Shown: positions 34,827-42,891 of the stretch, in pieces
Position numbering within the stretch: position 1 is the first letter of the stretch
How the letters are laid out: each line of letters begins with the position of its first letter
Assembly: GCF_028610675.1 (NCBI RefSeq)
Contig: NZ_JAQQWS010000001.1
Location: 1,178,001 to 1,242,000, forward strand
Direction of reading: 5' to 3'
DNA length: 64,000 bases
DNA from: Alkalihalobacillus pseudalcaliphilus
GTDB lineage: Bacteria; Bacillota; Bacilli; Bacillales; Bacillaceae_D
The notes under the pieces: model-generated
Told to the model about the DNA's origin: nothing
What the model saw: the letters and a program-made list of their open reading frames with translations, nothing else
Databases searched by the model: none
Position numbers and translations under genes: made by a program

Positions 34827-35423
34827 ATGGAGCATCACCAATCCAGTACATTATTACAATCCTTACTTTTTAGCCATAAGGTTGCTCAGCTTAGCAAAGC
34901 GTTATGGAAATCAGTAGAAAAGGATTGGCAGAAATGGATTAAACCTTTTGACCTTAATATTAATGAGCATCATATTTTATGGCTTGCCTATCAGTTGGAT
35001 GGCGCCGCCATTTCTGACATTGCTAAATTTGGTGTTATGCATGTATCTACAGCCTTTAATTTTTCCAAAAAATTAGAAGCGAAAGGTTATTTAACCTTTT
35101 CAAAAAAAGATACTGATAAGCGTAATACATACGTATGCTTAACAGAAGAAGGCCGCGATTTGTTTGTAAAAACAATGGAGGCTTATGAGTTAAATACGTA
35201 TAGCATCTTTGAAGGGGCGTTACCAATTAAGGAATTATACGGGAAGTTCCCTGAATTCTCAGAAATAATAAGTATTGTGAGGCATTTATATGGCTCAGAA
35301 TTCGTCGATACATTCGAACAATCCTTAATGAAACTAGAACATGATTTCATAGATAACGACGGTCAATTAAAAAAGCCGGAGCCACACGAAACTGTCGCTC
35401 AACTCCTAGAAGCAACAAAATAA
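34827..35423 (+). CDS. hpr: Hpr (ScoC), transition-state regulator
   Basis: Hpr is a MarR-family repressor of extracellular protease, peptide transport and sporulation genes. The sequence AQLSKALWKSVEKDWQKWIK, INEHHILWLAYQLDGAAIS, and the winged helix IAKFGVMHVSTAFNFSKKLEAKGYL (quoted in parts, about residues 20-95) are nearly the B. subtilis protein. The ATG at 34827 follows GGGAGGAG. The C-terminal tail is divergent. The neighbourhood yhaH-hpr-prsA is conserved. Confidence 0.95.
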   Translation: MEHHQSSTLLQSLLFSHKVAQLSKALWKSVEKDWQKWIKPFDLNINEHHILWLAYQLDGAAISDIAKFGVMHVSTAFNFSKKLEAKGYLTFSKKDTDKRNTYVCLTEEGRDLFVKTMEAYELNTYSIFEGALPIKELYGKFPEFSEIISIVRHLYGSEFVDTFEQSLMKLEHDFIDNDGQLKKPEPHETVAQLLEATK

Positions 35424-35430
35424 GCCAAAA

Positions 35431-35466
35431 AGAAAGAAGTCGTTCATGTCCACGACTTCTTTTTTG
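35431..35466 (+). terminator. Rho-independent terminator of hpr
   Basis: AGAAGTCGT/ACGACTTCT stem with an 8-nt loop and six T. The T-run runs directly into TTTGAAAGTTAGTGC, the start of a type A element. Confidence 0.85.
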
Positions 35467-35600
35467 TTTGAAAGTTAGTGCGAACATAGAGCGTTGCTCG
35501 TCGCTACCAAAATTATGATCCGCGTCCTGCTGGGTGGCACTCCGCGAGAATCTCCACATATTTTTTTCCGCTAGGTTAACCTACATTCTCTAGTTCAAAA
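35464..35600. repeat. Dispersed intergenic element, type A (degenerate), hpr-ypmS spacer
   Basis: TTTGAAAGTTAGTGC, GAGCG, GTCGCTACCAAAATTATGATCCGCGTCCTGCTGGGTGGC align with other type A copies; the middle is deleted. A type B box (TTTCGTATTTGTTGATGGCG) follows at 35680. No gene is visible from 35601 to 36067. Confidence 0.6.
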
Positions 35601-36067
35601 ACAATTAAAACATTCCTTTAATTGATTGACAACAAAAAACAAAGTGAATGAACAGCCTCAAGTTAAGGGCAAAATCCTGGTTTCGTATTTGTTGATGGCG
35701 AACTGAATCGGACTTCGCCATGTGCGTTTTGTAAATCATACTGTGGTCTAATGTTGCACTGAGGTAACCTGTGCCCACAATGGCTCTCATTTCTGCCAGG
35801 TTGCCCCTTTTTTTCTTCCTTTCATAGTCAAATAGAATTCCACTACCATTCGTGAAAATGAAAGATTAAAAATTGATTAAAACAATATGTTAAACATCTC
35901 TACGATAGTTCAAAACAAAGTTAACCACGTGGCATCTTCTTAGTAAACCTCGTAAACAGCAGTCACTCACAAAAGTGGTGATAAAAACGTACAAGAAGTT
36001 GGGTGTTCTTTTATTTATGGTATTTTTTGTTCTTTGATTTCTATTTTAATATAATACTGTTTATTAC

Positions 36068-36634
36068 CTATTTTGCTACTAGCTCCATTTGTATTTGGTC
36101 CTCCGCGAGATTGAATTCCTTAAGTCGTAAGAAATAGGATTCCCCTAATTCTATCTCTGTAATTTGGACTAGTATCCTCTCATTTCCCGGATCGGAAATT
36201 ACCCAATCAGGAAAATCAGCGGCACTTCCTAAGCCAGATAATATCATACTCACTGGCACATCAAAGAAGCCCACTTGTACTTGTTCCACATAAAGGGAAA
36301 GATTACCATACTCTGAAACTTCTGGCGTCAAAAAAATCGAATAGCCAATTTGCTGACCTAGGATTGCGATCGTTGAATCGTACCTAACTCGTTCTCCTTC
36401 AAAATCGACCTCAAATTCATAATCCGCATCGATGTCAGCAGTATGTATAAGATGGAGCAATCGTTCTTTATTACTGCTTACTTCTAATAATGTCTCTCCT
36501 TCTATAGGCTGCTCCGTGTAGGATGCAAAATCTCCATCTACACTCAAACTTCTTACAAATAGAAAAAGGCTTATACCAACAATGATATTAAAAATGAACA
36601 AGACCGAAAAAGCTAATTTCCACCTATTTTTCAT
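36068..36634 (-). CDS. ypmS: YpmS-family (DUF2140) membrane-anchored protein
   Basis: The 188-residue product has an N-terminal membrane anchor (LAFSVLFIFNIIVGISLFLFV, about residues 6-26) and an extracytoplasmic domain with the pattern of YpmS proteins: segments like YEFEVDFEGERVRYDSTIAIL, IFLTPEVSEYGNLSLYVEQV and VPVSMILSGLGSAADFPDWV. The start at 36634 follows AAGGGGGC. Function is unknown. In B. subtilis ypmS is at another locus, so the position is a rearrangement. Confidence 0.78.
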   Translation of the reverse strand: MKNRWKLAFSVLFIFNIIVGISLFLFVRSLSVDGDFASYTEQPIEGETLLEVSSNKERLLHLIHTADIDADYEFEVDFEGERVRYDSTIAILGQQIGYSIFLTPEVSEYGNLSLYVEQVQVGFFDVPVSMILSGLGSAADFPDWVISDPGNERILVQITEIELGESYFLRLKEFNLAEDQIQMELVAK

Positions 36635-36822
36635 CCAACTGCCCCCTTTTACACCAATTAAAGTCCTATACCCCAATTTGTAATGAGATATGTTTGTTTA
36701 AACAATTTCTATGATTCTAGAGATTACCATAGGATAATATAAGAAATCATAGCATATCTCTATCTTTTTTTGACTATTTTTGATAAAGTTTAACTATCAA
36801 TGGCTAGACTGGAGGCAGACGA

Positions 36823-37002
36823 ATGGTCTTCTTTATCATTCTATTTGCGGTCTTTATTTTGTATTCAATGAACTCAATGACCGATGCATTATGTGAACGT
36901 CGAGAAATTCCTGCCGAAAAACAACCCCAGGTATTTCGAACGATTAATATTCTAATGACTATTTTATTAACATCGACGTATGTCAAAATATTTTTTACGT
37001 AA
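36823..37002 (+). CDS. 59-residue membrane micro-protein, unknown function
   Basis: MVFFIILFAVFILYSMNSMT forms a first hydrophobic helix, a charged middle follows (CERREIPAEKQPQVFR), and INILMTILLTSTYVKIFFT forms a second. GGAGG lies 7 bp upstream of the ATG, and a strong terminator follows. The opposite strand is open but has no ribosome site. I do not recognise the family. Confidence 0.7.
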   Translation: MVFFIILFAVFILYSMNSMTDALCERREIPAEKQPQVFRTINILMTILLTSTYVKIFFT

Positions 37003-37025
37003 GTCAATGCTAGTTCGGAAAGAAA

Positions 37026-37071
37026 AAAGAAAAAGAGTGATGCCGCATTTTTGGGCTCACTCTTTTTCTTT
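37026..37071. terminator. Bidirectional terminator
   Basis: AAAGAAAAAGAGTGA and TCACTCTTTTTCTTT form a perfect 15-bp stem. It serves the micro-protein gene at 36823 and, on the other strand, the YjcZ-type genes. Confidence 0.88.
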
Positions 37072-37083
37072 AAGATTCATCTA

Positions 37084-37173
37084 TTAGAAAACCCAAGAAG
37101 CACCGATGATAACTAATAAGATGAAAAGTACAACGATTAACGCGAATCCACTATTTCCGTATGCATAACCCAT
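37084..37173 (-). CDS. YjcZ-family sporulation micro-protein (29 residues)
   Basis: MGYAYGNSGFALIVVLFILL followed by VIIGASWVF is the YjcZ pattern: a short Tyr/Gly head and one membrane helix. AGGAGG lies before the ATG. It is a close paralogue of the next gene upstream (37260). Members are made during sporulation in bacilli; the precise role is unknown. Confidence 0.85.
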   Translation of the reverse strand: MGYAYGNSGFALIVVLFILLVIIGASWVF

Positions 37174-37259
37174 AGTAAAATCCTCCTTAGTGTATTTTAA
37201 TTAGTTTAGTTGAAGCTATGTGATTGATTACTCCAAAAAAAAGAGATGTCGTCGCCAGC

Positions 37260-37343
37260 TTACAACCAAGCTGCACCTACAATGACTAATAAGATGAACA
37301 ATACAACGATCAACGCAAATCCACCTTGGTATGCGTGAGACAT
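37260..37343 (-). CDS. YjcZ-family sporulation micro-protein (27 residues)
   Basis: MSHAYQGGFALIVVLFILL then VIVGAAWL shares the helix FALIVVLFILLVI with its neighbour at 37084. GGAGGTG precedes the ATG. The two genes are a tandem duplication 86 bp apart. Confidence 0.85.
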   Translation of the reverse strand: MSHAYQGGFALIVVLFILLVIVGAAWL

Positions 37344-37514
37344 AATAACACCTCCTCTGTGCTTTGTTAGGATATCTTATGCAAATGCCTTCTTTATGTA
37401 CTGGGCGAATGACCCAAATTAAGGCGAAAATCCAGATTCTTTTCAGCTTTTGTCCATACGTTTAGCATTCATCTCCATGGATTTTCTAATTCTTCATGAA
37501 ATACTTTTTATAAT

Positions 37515-37537
37515 TTAACTATTTATGGTATAGTTAA
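37515..37537. promoter_or_regulatory. Inverted repeat in the prsA promoter region
   Basis: TTAACTAT, 7 nt, ATAGTTAA is a perfect 8-bp inverted repeat about 50 bp before prsA, overlapping possible -10 boxes (TATAAT at 37509, TATAGT at 37529). It may be an operator; the regulator is unknown. Confidence 0.45.
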
Positions 37538-37587
37538 TGCTGTGATTACATTTATGGAGTCGACCTAAATATAGGGGAGTGAAATTA

Positions 37588-38505
37588 ATGAAGAAATACA
37601 TATTATCAGCCGTTGGACTAGCTGCTTTCGCCATGCTTGCCGCCTGTACAAATGATGATACAGCCAATGATGATACAGTCGTTGTTGTCGTAAATGGAAC
37701 GGAAATTACAGAAGGAGAGTTTGTAGAACTCTTAAAAGAACGTTACGGTGAGATGACATTAACAGAGCTTGTTCAGTTAAAAGCAATTCACGATCAACGT
37801 GAGAACTCTGGTATTACTCAAGAAGAAATTGATGAAGAACTCGAGTATTTAAAAACAAATTTTCAAGCTGAATCAGATGAAGAGTTACTTGAATTAGTTG
37901 CTGCACAAAATGGTATCGCTGTTGATACCATTGAGGAATTCGTCGACGGTTATATCATTCCTCCACTTATTATTGACGCATTAGCCAAAAAGGACGTAGA
38001 AGTTACGGAGGAAGACAAACAAGCCTATTATGAAGAGAACCAAAATCTTTATGGTGAGCAAATTGAAGCAAGTCATATCCTAGTCACTGAAGAAGAGGAA
38101 GCTGAAGAAGTATTACAACTATTAAATGACGGTGGGGATTTTGCTGAATTAGCACAAGAATATTCTATCGACGGCTCAGCTTCAAGAGGTGGAGAATTAG
38201 GTTATTTCGCTTATGAACGTATGGTACCTGAATTTTCTGAAGCTGCATTTGCTTTAGAAGTTGGTGAAACAAGTGGTTTAGTGGAATCTGAGTATGGCTT
38301 CCATATCATTAAAGTAACGGGTAAGAAAACATCTTACGAAGACTTTGAGGAAGAGATTCAAAATACTTTAGAAGCTCAACAAGCTAGGTCTGGTCCGGAA
38401 GTATTACAAGAAATTTTAGCTGATGCTGATATCGATGTAAAGGATTCAAGGTTTACTGATTTGTTTACAGAAGAAGAGAGCACTGAGGAAGCTTCCGAAG
38501 AATAA
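37588..38505 (+). CDS. prsA: PrsA, post-translocation foldase lipoprotein
   Basis: PrsA is a lipid-anchored peptidyl-prolyl isomerase that folds secreted proteins outside the membrane. The signal KKYILSAVGLAAFAMLAAC has lipobox LAAC (Cys about residue 20). A parvulin domain follows (ASHILVTEEEEAEEVLQLL, GDFAELAQEYSIDGSASRGG, ELGYF, FHIIKVTGKK, about 150-240). The protein is very acidic, including the C-terminal EEESTEEASEE. The ATG at 37588 follows GGGGAG. Neighbours hpr and yhaL are conserved. Confidence 0.96.
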   Translation: MKKYILSAVGLAAFAMLAACTNDDTANDDTVVVVVNGTEITEGEFVELLKERYGEMTLTELVQLKAIHDQRENSGITQEEIDEELEYLKTNFQAESDEELLELVAAQNGIAVDTIEEFVDGYIIPPLIIDALAKKDVEVTEEDKQAYYEENQNLYGEQIEASHILVTEEEEAEEVLQLLNDGGDFAELAQEYSIDGSASRGGELGYFAYERMVPEFSEAAFALEVGETSGLVESEYGFHIIKVTGKKTSYEDFEEEIQNTLEAQQARSGPEVLQEILADADIDVKDSRFTDLFTEEESTEEASEE

Positions 38506-38523
38506 AATAGCTTTTGTCTATAG

Positions 38524-38555
38524 AAAAATCCTAACGTTGAAACGTTAGGATTTTT
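38524..38555. terminator. Bidirectional terminator between prsA and yhaL
   Basis: AAAAATCCTAACGTT and AACGTTAGGATTTTT form a 15-bp stem. The yhaL stop codon and last two codons lie inside it. Confidence 0.88.
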
Positions 38556-38823
38556 CGGCGTTTCTTTTGGCACGTTCTTCTTCCATTCTTTCTATAAAAA
38601 TATGACCCTCTTTTTCTATATATTCATGTTCAACATGTTTGTCATCTAGTGAATGCTTCATACTCATATAGCCACTAAAGATGATGCCTGCAATAACAAG
38701 ATAAATCCACCAAGGGCTAGAAAGTAAAATAGTGCCTGCACTTGTTTGAGTAAATAGGAAAACGACAATTAAGCTAATGAGTAATAGTAAGGCAATTCGT
38801 TGACTTAATTTATTTGTATTCAT
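38545..38823 (-). CDS. yhaL: YhaL-like sporulation membrane protein
   Basis: Two membrane helices (about residues 10-27 and 36-52, WWIYLVIAGIIFSGYMSMK) precede a charged tail, YIEKEGHIFIERMEEERAKR, that is characteristic of YhaL. In B. subtilis yhaL is a SigE-dependent sporulation gene convergent with prsA, as here. The N terminus is about 20 residues longer. Function is unknown. Confidence 0.8.
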   Translation of the reverse strand: MNTNKLSQRIALLLLISLIVVFLFTQTSAGTILLSSPWWIYLVIAGIIFSGYMSMKHSLDDKHVEHEYIEKEGHIFIERMEEERAKRNAEKS

Positions 38824-38892
38824 CCTTTGCTCCCCCTTTAATACTTGTCCGATACTTTTATATATGCTCGTTGTACTGTGGTTAGAACTTTT

Positions 38893-38950
38893 AAATGAAA
38901 GTTACTTTACTTAGGAGCGATGGGTTGTGCCTTGAAGTTAGCTGGTCCTC
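38893..38950. repeat. Dispersed intergenic element, type D
   Basis: TTTAAATGAAAGTTACTT followed by GAGCGATGGGTTGTGCCTTG and AAGTTAGCTGGTC. The same sequence occurs inverted at 45876-45931. It runs straight into the 53-bp array. Confidence 0.65.
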
Positions 38951-39008
38951 GGTTCCCTTGAGTAAAGGACACATTCGGTTCTTCTTGGCCTTTTTGGCTC
39001 ATGATCAT

Positions 39009-39200
39009 GTCGACCAGCCTCCTTCATCGACAGGTTCTTGGCCTTTTTTACTCATGTTCATGTCGACCAGCCTCCTTCATCGACAGGTTCTTGGCCTTTT
39101 TTACTCATGTTCATGTCGACCAGCTTCCTTCATCGACAGGTTCTTGGCCTTTTTTACTCATGATCATGTCGACCAGCTTCCTTCATCGACATATCGTGGC
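39009..39200. repeat. Tandem array of 53-bp hairpin units (4 units), yhaL-yhaM spacer
   Basis: GTCGACCAGC recurs at 39009, 39062, 39115 and 39168, exactly 53 bp apart. Each unit is TGTCGA, about 13 nt, TCGACA (inverted arms), then GGTTCTTGGCCTTTTTTACT. Units are nearly identical. The sequence is unrelated to the TGTGCAGATA arrays, but the flank GGACACATTCGGTTCTT resembles GGACACGTTGGGTTCTT in the array at 31101. Open frames across it are artefacts. Confidence 0.88.
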
Positions 39201-39351
39201 GTTACTCACACTAATACTCATCCCTATTCATACAGGTCCTTTGGTTCGTGTGCTTCTCATTCAAAAACCAAATTGAATGAAGTTCCACCAGTTAAAGTGC
39301 CAAACACTGCTTTCATTCTTGTTGGTGTAGTAGGTAAATATTTGTCACACC

Positions 39352-39386
39352 AAAAAGAAGCTATATGACTCGTTCATATAGCTTCT
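39352..39386 (-). terminator. Rho-independent terminator of yhaM
   Basis: GAAGCTATATGA and TCATATAGCTTC form a 12-bp stem followed on the minus strand by five T. Confidence 0.82.
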
Positions 39387-39396
39387 AGGGTGTTAG

Positions 39397-40356
39397 TTAT
39401 AAGTCTATTGGTGGTTCGTGGAAGCTTGGTTTGTAGAAACTGCGATTGTCTAAAGCCATTACACGCTCTGAGAAAGTTCCAGGTTGAATTCGCTCTAAAG
39501 CTCTATCGAGCATATTCATTTTAGCATCAATATTATCAATCATATGTAATATTTCAGCTTCTTTTATAAGTGGTGGCTTAGGACTGCCCCACTCTCCTTT
39601 TCCATGGTGGCTCAGCACAAGATGTTTTAGAATGAGCACTTCTTCGCCTTCGATACTTAGTTCTTTGGCAGCTTCATCGATTTCATTAACAATAATGGTA
39701 ATGTGACCTAGTAAATTCCCTTCTAACGTATAGACCGTATCTATTGGGCCTGATAATTCACGTACCTTACCTAAATCATGTAAGATGACGCCTGAATAGA
39801 GTAGGTCTGTATCGAGGGATGGGTAGAGTTCGGCTAGGCTTTTAGCAATATGTAGCATTGAGACAACATGGTAAGCCAACCCCGAATGGAACTCATGATG
39901 ATTTTTTGTCGCAGCAGGCGATTCTAAGAAATCTGACTGATGCTTTTTTAATAAATGTCTTGTAATTCTTTGGATACTTGAGTTTTTCATTTCAAAAATG
40001 TATTGTGTTATTTGCTCTAACATATCTTCTGGAGATATAGGGGCGGAACGAACGAAGTCTGTCACTTTCACATCATCCATCGCTGTAGTCGGACGAATAC
40101 TCTGCAGTTTTAACTGATTACGACCACGATATTCACCTAACTCACCCGTAAGATGTACAATCGACTTACTAATAAACGTTTTTTCATCCTCTGGTGAGCA
40201 TCCCCACAATTTAGCATCAATTTCACCAGTGTGATCTCCTAGAATTAATGTCAAAAATGGTTTTCCATTACTTGCGATTCCTCGTGTCGCCGTTTTTATA
40301 AGAAAATAGCTATCAATTTTATCACCAACTTGATAATATCTAATTCCTTTAGTCAT
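39397..40356 (-). CDS. yhaM: YhaM, 3'-5' exoribonuclease
   Basis: YhaM degrades RNA and single-stranded DNA from the 3' end. An N-terminal OB fold (FLTLILGDHTGEIDAKLWG, about residues 20-90) precedes an HD hydrolase domain with HSGLAYHVVSMLHIAKSLAE and VILHDLGKV, whose His-Asp pair binds metal, and KHLVLSHHGKGEWGSP. The start at 40356 (MTKGIRYY) follows GAGGTGA, giving 319 residues. An upstream extension of 26 codons is not conserved. yhaN and yhaO, which neighbour it in B. subtilis, are absent. Confidence 0.94.
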   Translation of the reverse strand: MTKGIRYYQVGDKIDSYFLIKTATRGIASNGKPFLTLILGDHTGEIDAKLWGCSPEDEKTFISKSIVHLTGELGEYRGRNQLKLQSIRPTTAMDDVKVTDFVRSAPISPEDMLEQITQYIFEMKNSSIQRITRHLLKKHQSDFLESPAATKNHHEFHSGLAYHVVSMLHIAKSLAELYPSLDTDLLYSGVILHDLGKVRELSGPIDTVYTLEGNLLGHITIIVNEIDEAAKELSIEGEEVLILKHLVLSHHGKGEWGSPKPPLIKEAEILHMIDNIDAKMNMLDRALERIQPGTFSERVMALDNRSFYKPSFHEPPIDL

Positions 40357-40470
40357 TCTGATCACCTCGGCACATAATTTGTTTATAGTATAACATAGAT
40401 TACTTTCATGACGGATACCTCTACGTGCATTCATATTTATAATAAAAAAACTAACAACTTTATAACATAG

Positions 40471-40508
40471 AAAACGAGCAGCTCATTGTCCTTCCAGCTA
40501 CTCGTTTT
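40471..40508 (-). terminator. Rho-independent terminator of cssRS
   Basis: AAAACGAG-C-AGCT pairs with AGCT-A-CTCGTTTT across a 14-nt loop, followed by T-rich sequence on the minus strand. Confidence 0.75.
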
Positions 40509-40520
40509 AAATTTAATTCA

Positions 40521-41912
40521 CTATCTTTGCTTTTTCTTATTTTTACTTGTACCGTTAGACTTCTTATCGTCAATTGCCGGTAAATAAACTTTCATTTTAA
40601 CACCTTTATCTGTATTCTCAATTTCAGGATATCCATGATGGAGCTCTGCAATTCTTTTGACAATCGCTAATCCTAAACCAAATTTCCCATTATTCCCTTT
40701 ATAAAAAGGATTAAACAGTTTTGGTATGTCATCTTCTGGAATCGTCTCTCCGTCATTTTCAACCGAAATCCTAATCAACTTATCTACCTTCTCAGCATTG
40801 ATCCAAATCCCACTAATCGCATATCTTAATGCGTTTTCTACCAGGTTTTCAATCAGTACCTCTAATTGTTCTTCATCACCTTTAATTTTAACGTCTGAAT
40901 TTAATACATGAATGGATACATCTTCTCGTTGCATGCGAAAACGTTCTTCAATTTTGAAAGCTAGCTGACCAAAATAAAACTCCGTTTGATTTAATGAATC
41001 CTCTTTGTAAGAATCTAACTTTGTATAATAGAGCATATCTATGACACGACGTTCCATTCGATTACTTTCCTCGATGATGACATCCATTGTCCGTTCCAAG
41101 TTTTGTTTGGGTAGAATTCCATCTTTCACTGATTGAGCATAGCTTTTAATCACCATAATAGGTGTCTTTAATTCATGAGAAGCGTGTTGAATAAACGTTT
41201 TTTGAGCACTATCATACATATTTAAGTTCTGTCTCATTTTTTCAAACTGGTCAGACAAGCGTTGAAAATCTTCATCGCCTTTCCATTTCAATGGCTCTTT
41301 CCAGTCCCTGTTTGCAATTTGCTCTAAATGATTCCCTAATATAATAAGTGGTTGACGTAAATAGTGCTTCAGCCAAATAGCAGGTAATAAACTCAATACG
41401 CTTGTTAGTAAAAATAAATAAAGCAATCTTTCCCACAATTTGTTAACCATTTCATCACGGTATGTATCCCACATATAAGCAATATGATAGGCTTTTTGGT
41501 CCAATATGACCTCTTTTACCACATAAAAAACCGTTTGTCCCCCGTATTGTAGCTCATAACGACCTGTTAATGACTCCTGAGCAAAAGCTTTAATCGCCAT
41601 TTCCCGAATGACCTCAGCAGGTGGAATATGGTCACCGTGTGGGGGCATTCCTAATGTATCATATAAAACAAAGTGAAACACTTCTCCTGCCTCACTTTGT
41701 TCGAAGAAACCACTCCCATCCTGTGGAGGGTTTAGAAAATCAAATAAACCATTGGTCGCTCGTTCCTGCTCCCTTTCTATTAACCAATACGATTCCTCCG
41801 TTAACGTATCCTTAATCGAAATCGGAAAAATAATAATAACGGATAGACCAACTAAAACAATAAGCGAAATAAACGCTAGCCAAATTCGCTGCGTCAAATT
41901 TATTTTAATCAT
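40521..41912 (-). CDS. cssS: CssS-type sensor histidine kinase (secretion stress)
   Basis: The 463-residue protein has two membrane helices (about 10-32 and 163-185) around an extracytoplasmic sensor of about 130 residues. A HAMP domain follows, then the H-box QHASHELKTPIMVIKSYAQS (phospho-His about 247). The N box ENLVENALRYA, a G1-like region ENDGETI and G2 GKFGLGLAIVKRI follow, and the C terminus is Lys-rich. Pairing with a CssR-like regulator suggests it senses misfolded secreted proteins and controls HtrA-type proteases. The start overlaps the cssR stop by four bases. Confidence 0.85.
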   Translation of the reverse strand: MIKINLTQRIWLAFISLIVLVGLSVIIIFPISIKDTLTEESYWLIEREQERATNGLFDFLNPPQDGSGFFEQSEAGEVFHFVLYDTLGMPPHGDHIPPAEVIREMAIKAFAQESLTGRYELQYGGQTVFYVVKEVILDQKAYHIAYMWDTYRDEMVNKLWERLLYLFLLTSVLSLLPAIWLKHYLRQPLIILGNHLEQIANRDWKEPLKWKGDEDFQRLSDQFEKMRQNLNMYDSAQKTFIQHASHELKTPIMVIKSYAQSVKDGILPKQNLERTMDVIIEESNRMERRVIDMLYYTKLDSYKEDSLNQTEFYFGQLAFKIEERFRMQREDVSIHVLNSDVKIKGDEEQLEVLIENLVENALRYAISGIWINAEKVDKLIRISVENDGETIPEDDIPKLFNPFYKGNNGKFGLGLAIVKRIAELHHGYPEIENTDKGVKMKVYLPAIDDKKSNGTSKNKKKQR

Positions 41913-42592
41913 GACGATAAAATGCGATAGCCATACCCGTATAAGGTTTCAAGATGTACACGAGGCATTTTTTTACGAACGCGACGAACAACATCATCAA
42001 CGGCACGCTCGGAGCCATAATAATTTTCTCCCCATACATGCTCAATAATTTTATCGCGTGAAAATGCCTTTCCAATATCACCTGTCAATAATAGAACAAG
42101 ATCCATCTCTTTTGTTGTTAAGTCTACAAGTGCATCTTCTCCTTCTTCCATATCAACGACAGTTCGGCCAATCGGATCAACAACATATTGATTAATTTCA
42201 ATCTTTTTCTGCTCTTGTCCTGAACTTCCATAAACACGATTAATAATCTTTTTGGCTCGGATAATTAATTCCTGTGGTAAAAAGGGCTTGGCTAAATAAT
42301 CGTCACTTCCCATCTCAAGACCTAAAACCCGATCCAAGTCCTGATCTCTTGCCGAGATAAAAATAACAGGTGTGTCTTCATGTTGCTTAATGGTTTTAAG
42401 CAATTGATATCCATCCATACCAGGAAGCATAATATCTAAAATCCATAAATGCGGTTTATCTTCTACTGCGTCTGCCGCATCTTGTCCATTTTCAAACACT
42501 CTTACTTCCCAATTTTCTTTTTCTAAATAAGCTTTTAATACTTCTGATAAATTTTCTTCATCTTCTACTAGATAAACGAGATAACTACTCAA
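41909..42592 (-). CDS. cssR: CssR-type response regulator (secretion stress)
   Basis: An OmpR-type regulator of 227 residues. The receiver has VYLVEDEENL, the phospho-acceptor in PHLWILDIMLPGMDGYQLL (Asp about 53), ISARDQDLDRVLGLEMGSDDYLAKPF and a C-terminal winged helix (TKEMDLVLLL, DKIIEHVWG, RAVDDVVRRVRKKMP, ETLYGYGYRI). Long blocks, such as HLWILDIMLP and DRVLGLE.GS.DY..KPFLP.ELIIR, match B. subtilis CssR. The start is TTG at 42592 behind AAGGAGGA. Proximity to prsA is suggestive. Confidence 0.88.
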   Translation of the reverse strand: MSSYLVYLVEDEENLSEVLKAYLEKENWEVRVFENGQDAADAVEDKPHLWILDIMLPGMDGYQLLKTIKQHEDTPVIFISARDQDLDRVLGLEMGSDDYLAKPFLPQELIIRAKKIINRVYGSSGQEQKKIEINQYVVDPIGRTVVDMEEGEDALVDLTTKEMDLVLLLTGDIGKAFSRDKIIEHVWGENYYGSERAVDDVVRRVRKKMPRVHLETLYGYGYRILSS

Positions 42593-42840
42593 CTCGCATC
42601 CTCCTTAATAAAAAACATATATTTTAATGAATAATTGCATATAAATTATCTATTTAGTATTCCACCAAAATGTGGATCTGAAACCTCATTTGATCCTATC
42701 ATACCTTTTCTTTAGTTATTGTGCACTATTTTAGATAAGTTCACACTATTTTTTACATCAGAACATAACCAATTCGTCAATGTTACGAATTTTATAGCTG
42801 TATGATCACTAAAAAGGATGCTGATTATTTTATATACATA

Positions 42841-42886
42841 AAAATAGTCATATCAGCTTCCTATAAGAAACAGATACGACTATTTT
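42841..42886 (-). terminator. Rho-independent terminator of the 42892 gene
   Basis: AAAATAGTC and GACTATTTT pair with an inner TATC/GATA, just after the stop at 42892. Confidence 0.7.
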
Positions 42887-42891
42887 AAACC

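Noticed and set aside
36804..37007. Minus-strand frame of 67 codons
   Set aside because: The opposite-strand 59-residue frame has a good ribosome site and two membrane helices, and the minus frame has neither.
38895..39368. Open reading frames across the 53-bp array
   Set aside because: Periodic peptide from repeat DNA, no ribosome site, and it begins inside a dispersed element.
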